DNA of 64,000 nt from Maritalea myrionectae DSM 19524 (GTDB lineage Bacteria > Pseudomonadota > Alphaproteobacteria > Rhizobiales > Devosiaceae). Positions 29,243 to 37,164 of this stretch are shown here, piece by piece; the stretch's first letter is position 1; each line of letters begins with the position of its first letter. The position numbers and the translations under genes were made by a program. The DNA is taken from the NCBI RefSeq assembly GCF_000423365.1, contig NZ_AUHV01000004.1, positions 1-64,000 of the forward strand, given 5' to 3'. The notes beneath the pieces were generated by a model. The model was not told where the DNA came from and made no database searches. It saw only the letters and a list, made by a program, of their open reading frames with translations.

Positions 29243-30760
29243 ATGGGGTGGGGGAAGTTGGTGACAAAGGCGCACAGTCGGCAAGACGCGTATAGGTTTT
29301 TGCCTATCAAGGCATTGATGTTTTTTGTGGCGGTGTTGCTCGCCTTGAAATTGGGCTTTGCCCTATTCACCAAAGTGGCGGCAGACGAAGCCTATTATTG
29401 GCTTTGGGGGCAACATTTTGATTGGTCATATTTTGATCATCCGCCGCTGAATGCCTGGTTTTTGGGGCTTAGTGATGCCGTATTCGGCACCAATGTTGTT
29501 GGGCTACGATTTCCTGCATTTTTGACCTTTATTGGCACGCTTTATGTCATGTGGCTGTTTGCCAAACGCTTGTTTCCCCAAAACAGCAAACAAAGCTTTT
29601 TAGTTATTGTGATGGTCTTTTTGGCCTCGCCAACTTTGTTTGTGTGGACAACAATTGTCTATCACGACCACCTGATGTTGTTTCTGTGCCTTGCCGCAAC
29701 CTATTGTTTTACAGACTATTTTGCGCGCTTCGCCGCAGATGAAGATACCGACGTTAAAATGCTTTATCTGGCAGCGCTGCTGTTGGGACTGGCCGGCCTG
29801 ACCAAATATGCGGCGGCATTTTTGGGCATTTCAGTTGCATTGGTGGTGATATTGAGTACGCAACTGCGTCCACTCCTATTGCGACCGCACATCTACTTGG
29901 CTGGGTTGCTGACTTTTACCTGTATGTCGCCGGTACTGGTTTGGAATCTGCAGAATGACTGGGCTTCATTCCAGCTGCACTTTAGTGATCGCTATGAATT
30001 GAAAGCATTTCAGGGGATCAACGCAGCCACATTTGCGCGTTATTTGTTTTCCACTGCGCTTTATTTCGGCGTTTTTCTTTTAGTACCGCTCGTTGGCATC
30101 TTCTGGCCGCGTCGCTACGAAACAGATTTTGCTAAGCTCGGCGTGCGGCTGGCGCAAATCACGATTCTCACGTCGCTTGGCATCTTCGTTGTGTTCGCAG
30201 CGCGGGGCACAGTGCATTGGTATTGGAGTGATCTTGCCTATGCCATGATGATTTTATTTATGCTGCTCTATCTGCGTTGGGCATGGCTAATTTGGGCCCA
30301 TGTGCTGACGAGTTTTGTTTTCATTTCTTATGGGTTGCTCAGTTATGGCATTTTGCCATTTGACTATTTGGTGGGTGCAAAGAATGTGGAAGTAGGGCGC
30401 ATGCATGGCTGGGACGAAGTTGCCATGAATGTTGAAAACCTCCAGACAGAATATGATCTCGAGATATTGGCGACAACTGGTTATCCTACTGCCGGACAAT
30501 TGGCCTATGCGATGGATCAAATTGAGATATATGATTTGTCAGATAAGCGCTCGCAGTTTGATTTTTGGCAGCTTAAAGTGCCGCCCGCCGGTAGCGATGC
30601 GCTCATTTTGCATGACTATTTTGGGGATTTGGAAGCCGCACGTGCCAAATTTGAGCGCTTCGAGAAAGTGCAGGACTTCAAGATCGAAGCGCTCGGTATT
30701 GAATTTTACTGGTATGAAATCTATCTGGGCCAGAACTCAATTGGGCCGGGGCCGCGGTAG
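29243..30760 (+). CDS. GT-C glycosyltransferase, ArnT/PMT_2 (family 39-like)
   Basis: Integral membrane enzyme that uses a lipid-linked sugar donor. About ten hydrophobic segments are visible in up to 505 residues. The first extracytoplasmic loop has the acidic pair in VAADEAYYWLWGQH and the following DWSYFDHPPLNAW, which are hallmarks of the family. The first ATG touches the T-run of the tRNA terminator; a GTG at 29261 behind GGGGGAAG is a better start and removes six residues. The acceptor (lipid A, protein or other polymer) cannot be told. Its own promoter is not evident. Confidence 0.87.
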   Translation: MGWGKLVTKAHSRQDAYRFLPIKALMFFVAVLLALKLGFALFTKVAADEAYYWLWGQHFDWSYFDHPPLNAWFLGLSDAVFGTNVVGLRFPAFLTFIGTLYVMWLFAKRLFPQNSKQSFLVIVMVFLASPTLFVWTTIVYHDHLMLFLCLAATYCFTDYFARFAADEDTDVKMLYLAALLLGLAGLTKYAAAFLGISVALVVILSTQLRPLLLRPHIYLAGLLTFTCMSPVLVWNLQNDWASFQLHFSDRYELKAFQGINAATFARYLFSTALYFGVFLLVPLVGIFWPRRYETDFAKLGVRLAQITILTSLGIFVVFAARGTVHWYWSDLAYAMMILFMLLYLRWAWLIWAHVLTSFVFISYGLLSYGILPFDYLVGAKNVEVGRMHGWDEVAMNVENLQTEYDLEILATTGYPTAGQLAYAMDQIEIYDLSDKRSQFDFWQLKVPPAGSDALILHDYFGDLEAARAKFERFEKVQDFKIEALGIEFYWYEIYLGQNSIGPGPR

Positions 30761-30786
30761 ATAATATCCCATATGTTTGGCCCGTC

Positions 30787-31263
30787 CTAAGCCTTAATCA
30801 GTTTCCGAATACCCGCATCAAGAGAGAAGAGACCTGGCCCACAGATGAAGATGGTGAGGGCGGCGAGGGCCCATTGGGCGTGAAGCGCCCAGGCGCCGGG
30901 GTAAACGAGCTGGATGACACAGGTCATGCCCAAAAGGCCAAGGCCAGCGAAGCGGGAAAACAGGCCAATCACCAACAAGACGGGCAGGATGACTTCGCCG
31001 AGGGACGCGAAATAGGCCAGCAATTCGGGGAATGGCATGTCGTAGGCTGTGCCAAGGATGTGCAGTTTATATTCCTGACTGAACAAATATTTGGCGCCGG
31101 AATTGATTTGGGTTGGGAACTCCGCCCATTTGGTCCAGCCAGAATTCCAGTATGGTCGTGCAACAAAGAACCGAACAGCCAACAACGCCGCTGAGAGCGC
31201 GATATAGGCGGGGAGACCGAAGCGACGTAACGGTTTGAATTCTCCAAAAATGGTCGCAATCAT
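30787..31263 (-). CDS. DoxX-family membrane protein of the bufferin operon
   Basis: A 158 aa protein with four hydrophobic segments, of the DoxX family. It begins one base after the stop of the DUF2063 gene, so it is the last gene of the operon. DoxX proteins often end bufferin and related MNIO operons, where they may have a redox or membrane role; that role is not established. The sequence includes FFVARPYWNSGWTKW and GEVILPVLLVIGLFSR. Confidence 0.87.
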   Translation of the reverse strand: MIATIFGEFKPLRRFGLPAYIALSAALLAVRFFVARPYWNSGWTKWAEFPTQINSGAKYLFSQEYKLHILGTAYDMPFPELLAYFASLGEVILPVLLVIGLFSRFAGLGLLGMTCVIQLVYPGAWALHAQWALAALTIFICGPGLFSLDAGIRKLIKA

Positions 31264-31264
31264 T

Positions 31265-32047
31265 TTAGATGTCCTTTTTCAGTTCGAAGCGCTCAATTGC
31301 GCCGAGCGCCAACAAATTGGTGAGCAGGTCTTGAAGATCAAAATTGGGCGCGGACCTTTGACCGATGTCGACGGTTGTGGCAAGCGAGAAGCCGGCCACC
31401 AGTGCGGTTAGGCCCGCCTTATGCTGTGGATCAATAGGTGCTGTTTTAACGTCCCACTCCGGGCGACAAATCAAGGTGATTTGGGCCTGTTCAAAATCAA
31501 CTTTTTCGAGCGTTTCGCCGGCTTTCGCGCGGCTATGGATAGTGTGCGCTGGAAAGCGGGAGGCAGACCAAAAAAAGCTGGGATGAAACTTGATTTTGGC
31601 GCGATCCAAGTCTTTTTGCGGCACGTTGGCGATGGATTGTGGATCGAATGCCGGGCCATCGGCGGCGTGATAGGATTTGATCAGCTTATATTCAATGTCG
31701 GCAATGTCAGCGAGAAAGGGAACTTGCTGCGCCGGTTTGAAGCTGCCCAAGAACTGCGCGAACTGGTCGCCATAATAGATCATTAAGGGGGAGCTTGGCG
31801 GGAAGTTAAACGCATATTCGCGGGCGAGGGCGCGGAAAAACTCCTCGCCGACCAGCCTTTGGCAAGCCGGGAACGTGCTGGCCAAATTGTCGATGAGGCT
31901 GACCATCACATTGTTGCGATAGACGCCAAAGCGCTTTGGCGCGGCGCTTCCTGCAGGATCAACCAGATTGCCCGGGGCGGCTTCGTCGGCGTGAAACAAG
32001 GCCCGGGCGAAGTCGGTCTGGTCATTTCGAAAATTAGGCGAGCGCAT
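31265..32047 (-). CDS. bufC: DUF2063 partner protein of the MNIO enzyme (BufC-like)
   Basis: The N-terminal half of this 260 aa protein is the DUF2063 DNA-binding-like fold now seen as the precursor-recruiting partner of DUF692 enzymes: RFGVYRNNVMVSLIDNLAST and FPPSSPLMIYYGDQFAQFL are typical. Its start overlaps the end of the enzyme gene by 14 bases, implying coupled translation and complex formation. The gene name is assigned from operon context and family. Confidence 0.88.
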   Translation of the reverse strand: MRSPNFRNDQTDFARALFHADEAAPGNLVDPAGSAAPKRFGVYRNNVMVSLIDNLASTFPACQRLVGEEFFRALAREYAFNFPPSSPLMIYYGDQFAQFLGSFKPAQQVPFLADIADIEYKLIKSYHAADGPAFDPQSIANVPQKDLDRAKIKFHPSFFWSASRFPAHTIHSRAKAGETLEKVDFEQAQITLICRPEWDVKTAPIDPQHKAGLTALVAGFSLATTVDIGQRSAPNFDLQDLLTNLLALGAIERFELKKDI

Positions 32048-32912
32048 GATCGGCGGACTCCCCGGTTACGTGCAGCATGGCGTCGCGCGCGGCATTGGCC
32101 TCAGCGTAAAGTGTTGGCCAATCGGGCACATCATTGTCCCACTCAATCAGGGTGGGGCGGCGCCCGGCCTTTTTGACCACATAGCGATAAAGATCCCATA
32201 CAGGCGGCGCCACCTGACGGTCATGACTATCGATAAGCAACGGCGCATCGTCGTCGTCCGTGTCTGTGGCATGTCCGGCCAAGTGAATCTCGCCTACAGC
32301 GTGCAAGGGGAAGCGATCCAAATATTCGTAGGCATCGAGCTTTTGATTGTTGGCCGAAATGTGCACATTGTTCACATCAAGGATCAGCCCGCAGTCGGTG
32401 CGCTTTTGCATTTCCGTAATGAAGCTGATTTCGTCCATCTCCGTATCGCTAAACGCCACATAGGTGGATGGGTTTTCCATCAAAAGTGTGCGCCCCAACG
32501 TGTCTTGAATCTCATTCACATGGTCGACAACGCGGTTCAGCGTCCGCTGGGTATAGGGGATCGGTAGCAAATCATTCAGGAACAGCATGTTGCGTTCCGT
32601 GTCATGGCTGGACCAAGCCAGATGCTCAGAAACGAGCTTGGGTTGGTATCGGTCCACCAGCTTTTTAAGCCGCATTAGGTGCGGGCGGTCTAGGGGGCCG
32701 TCGCTGCCGATGGAAAGGCCAACGCCGTGAACCGAAAGATCGTAGTTTTCATCAAGAGCGCGCAGCATAGCATGGGGTGGGCCGCCATCGCCCATATAGT
32801 TTTCTGCGTGCACTTCAAAAAAACTGAGATCGGGTTGTGCCGCTGCGATGTCGGCATAGTGCTCTGGTTTAAACCCGACGCCGATTTCCGGCATATTTGC
32901 TTTATGTTGCAT
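32034..32912 (-). CDS. bufB: DUF692 multinuclear non-heme iron oxidase (MNIO), BufB-like
   Basis: Modifies cysteines of a ribosomally made precursor using an iron cluster and oxygen; relatives are MbnB of methanobactin and BufB of bufferins. TIM-barrel motifs with the iron-ligand residues are visible: FFEVHAENY (32-40), VHGVGLSIG, VSEHLAW, MENPSTYV, LILDVNNVH (177-184), EIHLAGH (208-214) and DSHD. I start at MQHKANMPEIGVG, 71 bases after the precursor stop, giving 292 aa; the frame is open upstream through the precursor gene but in a different phase, without homology. Confidence 0.93.
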   Translation of the reverse strand: MQHKANMPEIGVGFKPEHYADIAAAQPDLSFFEVHAENYMGDGGPPHAMLRALDENYDLSVHGVGLSIGSDGPLDRPHLMRLKKLVDRYQPKLVSEHLAWSSHDTERNMLFLNDLLPIPYTQRTLNRVVDHVNEIQDTLGRTLLMENPSTYVAFSDTEMDEISFITEMQKRTDCGLILDVNNVHISANNQKLDAYEYLDRFPLHAVGEIHLAGHATDTDDDDAPLLIDSHDRQVAPPVWDLYRYVVKKAGRRPTLIEWDNDVPDWPTLYAEANAARDAMLHVTGESADHALA

Positions 32913-32933
32913 GGTTCCGTCCCTTTTGAATGA

Positions 32934-32956
32934 CGCGGGGGCGCAGTGCCCCCGCG
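32934..32956 (-). promoter_or_regulatory. Intercistronic GC hairpin between bufA and bufB
   Basis: A perfect 9 bp stem CGCGGGGGC / GCCCCCGCG with a five-base loop, between the precursor stop and the enzyme start. No T-run follows. It is placed to stabilise the precursor mRNA or reduce read-through, so that precursor exceeds enzyme. Confidence 0.55.
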
Positions 32957-32982
32957 CGAGAATGGAAGAGTAGACCCTTCGA

Positions 32983-33297
32983 CTATGACATGTCGCGTTC
33001 AAGGGCTTCCAAAGAACCTGTGCGATCGCCTGGGAGTACTTTTGCCCAGAACTCATCATTTTCACAAAGGCCAGCAGGAACCAGTGTCCACGCATTGCCT
33101 TGGTAGTCTACTTTTGATGTGCCAGCGCAAGATGTACCTGGGCCTGCGGCACAGTCATTTTTGCCTGCAACGGAAACACCGAAACACTTTTCCATGTCGC
33201 CTTCAGCGTGTGCTGGTGCAACAGATGCGGTTGAAGCTACTGCTGCTGCGACGGCGCTGGCGACAACGAGACCTGTGGCTGTTTTGGCTTTAGACAT
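32983..33297 (-). CDS. bufA: Bufferin precursor, DUF2282 family (BufA1-like)
   Basis: A 104 aa secreted RiPP precursor. A Sec-type signal peptide with cleavage near AHA|EG (residue 31) is followed by a core with four cysteines, Cys38, Cys49, Cys57 and Cys78, in the DUF2282 pattern [22 protein letters not shown] and VPAGLC. Known bufferins bind copper in the periplasm after some of these cysteines are turned into thiooxazoles. A 26-residue charged tail follows the last Cys. GGAGG stands six bases before the ATG at 33297. First gene of a four-gene operon. Confidence 0.92.
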   Translation of the reverse strand: MSKAKTATGLVVASAVAAAVASTASVAPAHAEGDMEKCFGVSVAGKNDCAAGPGTSCAGTSKVDYQGNAWTLVPAGLCENDEFWAKVLPGDRTGSLEALERDMS

Positions 33298-33396
33298 GTT
33301 TTCCTCCAATGAGATTTTAATAAACAAATTGTTGTGCAGATTATCTGCTGGTCCATTTGTGTCCGACCCAACGAAAAAAGGAAAATAACGCTTGCG

Positions 33397-33410
33397 GTGA
33401 TTTTTATCAC
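33397..33410. promoter_or_regulatory. CRP/FNR-family box in the bufA / mgtE divergent spacer
   Basis: GTGA-N6-TCAC, which also reads TGAT-N4-ATCA, lies about 100 bases before the bufA ATG and 170 before mgtE. It matches the half-site core of CRP/FNR/FixK regulators. The rest of this 281-base spacer shows AT-rich tracts but no clear ECF-type promoter for bufA. Confidence 0.4.
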
Positions 33411-33507
33411 TTTGGTGTGAGTGTGATGTGAGCGCTTGGCGCGAGAAACGTATTTTCTCTTTCTTTTCTTTGTATTTGCGGCGTGATCGTGCTGCATTTT
33501 GCCATAA

Positions 33508-33536
33508 TTGAGTGGCCATTTGGCTGCGAATTATGT
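33508..33536 (+). promoter_or_regulatory. Candidate promoter of mgtE
   Basis: TTGAGT and TTATGT hexamers with a 17-base spacer; the leader to the mgtE ATG would be about 36 bases, with an AAGGGAG ribosome-binding site. No M-box-sized leader exists. Confidence 0.4.
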
Positions 33537-33578
33537 AACAGATGAAGCCTATCGCAACACACATCCAAGGGAGCATAT

Positions 33579-34997
33579 ATGTCGAATGTAGGTGAAGAAC
33601 ATTGGGCCGACGATGCTGAATTGGATGCGATCCCGCCATTGCGCGACGATGATGATCGGCTAAATCGCGATTGGATTGATCAACTCGTTGATTTGATTGC
33701 CATTCACGATGGCAATGAGGTGGCGCGGTATATGTCGCCGCTGCACGCATCTGATGTCGGTGACGTGCTTGAGGCGATTTCGCCGGCTGATCGGTTTGAG
33801 CTGATCAATCTTTTGGGTGAACTGTTCGACTATTCTGCCCTGACTGAGATTGACGACTCGGTTCGGCTTGAGTTGATGGACTTGCTGCCGAACAATGATA
33901 TTGCCCGCGGTGTTCAAGAATTGGACAGCGATGACGCGGTTTATATCTTGGAGGATATTGAAGGCGGCGACCGCGAAGAAATCTTGGCGGCCTTGCCAAC
34001 ATTTGAACGGTTGGCGCTGAAGCGGTCACTGGACTTTCCCGAAGAAACTGCCGGTCGGCGCATGCAGACCGAGTTTATCGCCATTCCACCATTTTGGACG
34101 GTGGGGCAAACCATCGACTATATGCGGGAAGCCGACGATTTGCCGGACGATTTCCATCAGATCTATGTGGTGGACCCCAGCTACAACCTGTTGGGCACCT
34201 TGGCGCTGGATCGGATGTTGCGGGCCAAACGCCCCGCTGTGATTAAAGACATTATGAATTCGACCATCATTGAGGTGGAAGCCGAAGAAGACCAGGAAGA
34301 AGCTGCGCGCATGTTTGAGCGTTATGACTTGGTTGAAGTGGCGGTTGTTGACGAGACGCGCCGTTTGGTGGGCGTGTTGACAGTTGATGACATTGTCGAT
34401 GTGATCCAAGAAGAGGCGGGGGAAGACATTAAGCGCCTCGCTGGTGTTGGTAATGAAGAGATCTCTGGCAATGTGTGGAATGCGGTGCGTTCGCGCCTCA
34501 CGTGGCTCGGTGTGAACCTTGTGACCGCCATCATGGCGTCTTTGGTTATTGGCATGTTCGATGCGACGATCCAGCAAATGGTGGCGCTGGCGGTGTTGAT
34601 GCCCATTGTGGCGTCAATGGGGGGCAATGCTGGTACACAAACCATGACGGTTGCCGTGCGCGCGCTGTCGACCCGCGAATTGGACAGCTACAATGTGCGG
34701 CGGTTGATCACCCGTGAGTTTTTGGTGGGCGTGGTTAATGGCGTGGTATTTGCGTTGGTGATTGGTGTGGTGGCAGCTATATGGTTTGCAAACCCATTGC
34801 TTGGTTTGGTGATTGGTGCGGCCATGGTGATCAATATGATTGCCGCCGGTATTTCGGGGATTATGATCCCGCTTACGCTGGATAAGCTCAAGATCGATCC
34901 AGCTATTGCCTCCAGTGCATTTGTGACCACGGTCACGGATGTCGTGGGCTTTATGGCGTTTCTTTATATCGCGGCGCACGCGTTCAATCTGTTTTAA
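33579..34997 (+). CDS. mgtE: Magnesium transporter MgtE
   Basis: Mg2+ channel gated by cytoplasmic magnesium. The N-domain has the helical repeat region ([20 protein letters not shown]), followed by two CBS domains (about 160-280) and a C-terminal region of about five membrane helices with the pore motif [15 protein letters not shown]. Length is 472 residues, typical of the family. An acidic N-terminal 25 residues precede the first domain. Confidence 0.97.
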   Translation: MSNVGEEHWADDAELDAIPPLRDDDDRLNRDWIDQLVDLIAIHDGNEVARYMSPLHASDVGDVLEAISPADRFELINLLGELFDYSALTEIDDSVRLELMDLLPNNDIARGVQELDSDDAVYILEDIEGGDREEILAALPTFERLALKRSLDFPEETAGRRMQTEFIAIPPFWTVGQTIDYMREADDLPDDFHQIYVVDPSYNLLGTLALDRMLRAKRPAVIKDIMNSTIIEVEAEEDQEEAARMFERYDLVEVAVVDETRRLVGVLTVDDIVDVIQEEAGEDIKRLAGVGNEEISGNVWNAVRSRLTWLGVNLVTAIMASLVIGMFDATIQQMVALAVLMPIVASMGGNAGTQTMTVAVRALSTRELDSYNVRRLITREFLVGVVNGVVFALVIGVVAAIWFANPLLGLVIGAAMVINMIAAGISGIMIPLTLDKLKIDPAIASSAFVTTVTDVVGFMAFLYIAAHAFNLF

Positions 34998-35077
34998 GTT
35001 ATCCCAGACTTATCCACTATGACCGCGGCGCAGGGAAGCCATGTGCATTTTGCACTTGCTAGTTTGTTCATATCTCG

Positions 35078-35104
35078 TTAACTCTTAGGTCTCTCGCGAG
35101 TTAA
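35078..35104. promoter_or_regulatory. Inverted repeat upstream of the 33-codon gene
   Basis: TTAACTC and GAGTTAA are perfect inverted repeats 13 bases apart, 39 bases before the small ATG. A shorter repeat GTGCA/TGCAC lies just upstream at about 35043-35055. Both could be operators or leader structure. Confidence 0.3.
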
Positions 35105-35142
35105 ATACTGGCGAGTGGGGATTAACAACAATAGGAGGCGAC

Positions 35143-35244
35143 ATGCGTAGCCATTCTAAGGCAGTATGTTGGCGAGCCGCGAGCTGGACGTTTGTAAGTC
35201 TTTTATCCGTCGGGTTCCTCGTATCCGTTCTAGTCAGTGCGTAA
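35143..35244 (+). CDS. Small membrane peptide, 33 aa
   Basis: The 385-base gap between mgtE and the DUF1489 gene holds this short gene. A consensus AGGAGG lies seven bases before the ATG. The peptide has a short polar, basic start (MRSHSKAVCWRAASW) and one hydrophobic helix of about 18 residues ending VLVSA. The start loosely recalls the first helix of DUF2061 proteins, but the rest of that domain is absent. A strong terminator follows, so it looks like a complete one-gene unit. I do not know its function. Confidence 0.6.
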   Translation: MRSHSKAVCWRAASWTFVSLLSVGFLVSVLVSA

Positions 35245-35271
35245 TTGATTGCTGGCAAAAAAAGATTTCAT

Positions 35272-35303
35272 AGGGTGCGCTTACTCAGCGCACCCTTATT
35301 TTT
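35272..35303 (+). terminator. Terminator of the 33-codon gene
   Basis: A perfect 10 bp stem AGGGTGCGCT / AGCGCACCCT with a five-base loop, followed by TTATTTTT. It begins 27 bases after the small stop codon. Confidence 0.92.
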
Positions 35304-35382
35304 GTGCTGTACCAAGTCACTCGCCCTGATTTGACGCGGTTTCGCATTGAAATTGCCGGTCTGTCACGGCAAGTTGGTGTCT

Positions 35383-35808
35383 ATGATTCATTTAATCAAA
35401 CTATGTGTCGGTATTAAAACAGTCGATGAGCTTGTTGCGCGTCGAGCGTTTTTACGTGACAGCGGCCAAGCACGACAGGATGGCTTGAATCGGCACCGTA
35501 CGCGGATGACCCCAAAGCGGCGCGAAGAGCTGCTGGATGGTGGATCGCTCTACTGGGTCATGGGCGGTAAAATATTGGCCCGGCAAAAGTTGGTGGATTT
35601 GGTTGATGCCACGGATCACGAAGGCAAATCCTGTTGTGATATTTTGATGGCACCCGAGATTATCCGCACTGTGCCGCGCCCCAAGCGGCCGTTTCAGGGC
35701 TGGCGCTATCTTAAGCCAGAGGATGCGCCAAAGGACATATCGCAGGGCCAGGATGATGATCTGCCGCCAGAGTTGGCCGCGGAGCTGGATGCCCTGGGTC
35801 TGCTTTAA
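35383..35808 (+). CDS. DUF1489 family protein
   Basis: A 141 aa cytoplasmic protein of unknown function found widely in alphaproteobacteria. MIHLIKLCVGIKTVDEL, the TRMTPKRREEL segment and WVMGGKILARQKLVDL match the family. The start is the ATG before MIHLIKL; the upstream open frame lacks homology. The C-terminus is acidic. Confidence 0.88.
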   Translation: MIHLIKLCVGIKTVDELVARRAFLRDSGQARQDGLNRHRTRMTPKRREELLDGGSLYWVMGGKILARQKLVDLVDATDHEGKSCCDILMAPEIIRTVPRPKRPFQGWRYLKPEDAPKDISQGQDDDLPPELAAELDALGLL

Positions 35809-35816
35809 CACATCGG

Positions 35817-35839
35817 TTTACCTTCTGTGTTAAGGTAAA
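35817..35839. promoter_or_regulatory. Inverted repeat upstream of mipZ
   Basis: TTTACCTT and AAGGTAAA form a perfect 8 bp inverted repeat with a seven-base spacer, in the 115-base gap between the DUF1489 gene and mipZ. There is no T-run, so an operator is more likely than a terminator. Confidence 0.3.
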
Positions 35840-35923
35840 AATAGAATTAACAAAACTGGTGGCTTGCGCCATTTTTTGTTCTGACGCACTCTTGTCTTCG
35901 TAATGGGAAGAGGTGACTCGTTT

Positions 35924-36826
35924 ATGGCCGAACGCTCTGGCGCACATGTTATTGTGTTGGGGAATGAAAAGGGGGGATCTGGCAAGACCACGACCGCCTT
36001 TCATTTGGCTGTTTATCTGCTTTATCAAGGCTATAAAGTCGCCACCATCGACACGGACAGTCGGCAGCAAACCCTTACCCACTACGTCAAGAATCGTCGC
36101 AACTGGGCGCGTGTCCATGGGCTGACGATCCCGCATTCAACACACTATCATCTGCCAAATGCCAAAAATGACAGCAAGGCCGAACGCGAGCGCATCGAGT
36201 TTGCGCTGTTTCGGCAAGCCGTGGGTGAAGTGGAGGGGCGTGTTGACTTTCTGATTGTGGACACACCTGGGTTTGATACCCATTTGACCCGTCTCAGCCA
36301 TGCTTTGGCAGACACGTTGGTCACGCCTGTAAATGATAGTTTGATTGATTTGGACGTTTTGGCCGATATCAATCCGGTATCGTTGGAAATCCGCAAGATC
36401 AATCATTATGCACGGTTGGTGCAGCAAGCCCGCAAAGAACGTTTGGCGATTGATGGACGGACCATCGATTGGGTCATTGTGCGCAATCGCATTGCCACAT
36501 TGGCGTCGCGTAACATGCGCAATGTCCAAATGGCGATCGAGCATATTGCACGTCGTTTGGGATGCCGCATGGCCGATGGCATCGCCGAGCGTGTGGCCTT
36601 CCGATCGCTGTTTGCGTCCGGTTTAACGGTGTTTGATGCGTTAGGTGACGATCTGTTGCCCGGCGGAGGTGTGGCGCAAGTCAGCGCCCGGCAAGAATAT
36701 CGCCATCTGGTTGATGCGCTCAATCTGCCCGTACGTGAACGGCTGGAGGAGCGGCAGGCGCGGCGGGCCGAATGGCAAAAACGCGTGATGGAACAGCCCG
36801 TTTTTGAGCATATTGCCGGCCCTTAG
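35924..36826 (+). CDS. mipZ: Division-plane positioning ATPase MipZ
   Basis: ParA/MinD-type ATPase that forms a gradient from the pole-bound ParB complex and inhibits FtsZ, placing the division site at midcell in alphaproteobacteria. The deviant Walker A GNEKGGSGKTT lies at residues 14-24, with DTDSRQQTLTHYV and the Walker-B-like FLIVDTPGFDTHLTR downstream. Length is 300 residues from MAERSG, which has a GGAAGAGG site; a start seven codons earlier is possible. The parent organism should have a ParB/parS system elsewhere. Confidence 0.95.
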   Translation: MAERSGAHVIVLGNEKGGSGKTTTAFHLAVYLLYQGYKVATIDTDSRQQTLTHYVKNRRNWARVHGLTIPHSTHYHLPNAKNDSKAERERIEFALFRQAVGEVEGRVDFLIVDTPGFDTHLTRLSHALADTLVTPVNDSLIDLDVLADINPVSLEIRKINHYARLVQQARKERLAIDGRTIDWVIVRNRIATLASRNMRNVQMAIEHIARRLGCRMADGIAERVAFRSLFASGLTVFDALGDDLLPGGGVAQVSARQEYRHLVDALNLPVRERLEERQARRAEWQKRVMEQPVFEHIAGP

Positions 36827-36838
36827 GTCCGCGTTGCC

Positions 36839-37126
36839 CTATTCGTCGTGATTAGGTGCTTGATAGTCCCACTGAATGGCGCGATTGCCGCTTGGCGAAT
36901 ACACATCCAATTCAATTGAAACCGTAGGCTTCAAGATACGACGCGTACGGCTGGACAAAGCCAGCACTGAGTTGAGCAAATCACCTACGGATTTGCGCGC
37001 GCTTTTGTCGACCATTTGCTGTGCGAGCCCCAAAAGGGTGGCGCGGCGCAGCTTATAATCATCAGAGGCCAGTGGCGATTTTGGCGAAAACGCTGCCAAA
37101 TTCTTCAAGCTGTCATCATTTTGCAT
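36839..37126 (-). CDS. Unknown 95 aa protein
   Basis: No family recognised. It is hydrophilic, lacks a signal peptide, has one basic central helix (SARKSVGDLLNSVLALSSR) and a C-terminal stretch LKPTVSIELDVYSPSGNR that looks like beta-strand. A GGAG site stands eight bases before the ATG. It lies downstream of the carboxypeptidase gene on the same strand with a 38-base gap and converges with mipZ, so it is probably the second gene of the carboxypeptidase unit. Confidence 0.6.
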   Translation of the reverse strand: MQNDDSLKNLAAFSPKSPLASDDYKLRRATLLGLAQQMVDKSARKSVGDLLNSVLALSSRTRRILKPTVSIELDVYSPSGNRAIQWDYQAPNHDE

Positions 37127-37164
37127 TGAGTTACTCCATACAACTTACTCATGCGGTGTTTCTT

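Noticed and set aside
33298-33578. M-box riboswitch for mgtE
   Set aside because: The leader after the likely promoter is about 36 bases and shows no M-box elements.
33298-33750. 255-codon version of the bufferin precursor
   Set aside because: The upstream part runs over the divergent mgtE start and is not signal-peptide-like; the ATG at 33297 has GGAGG and a proper signal peptide.
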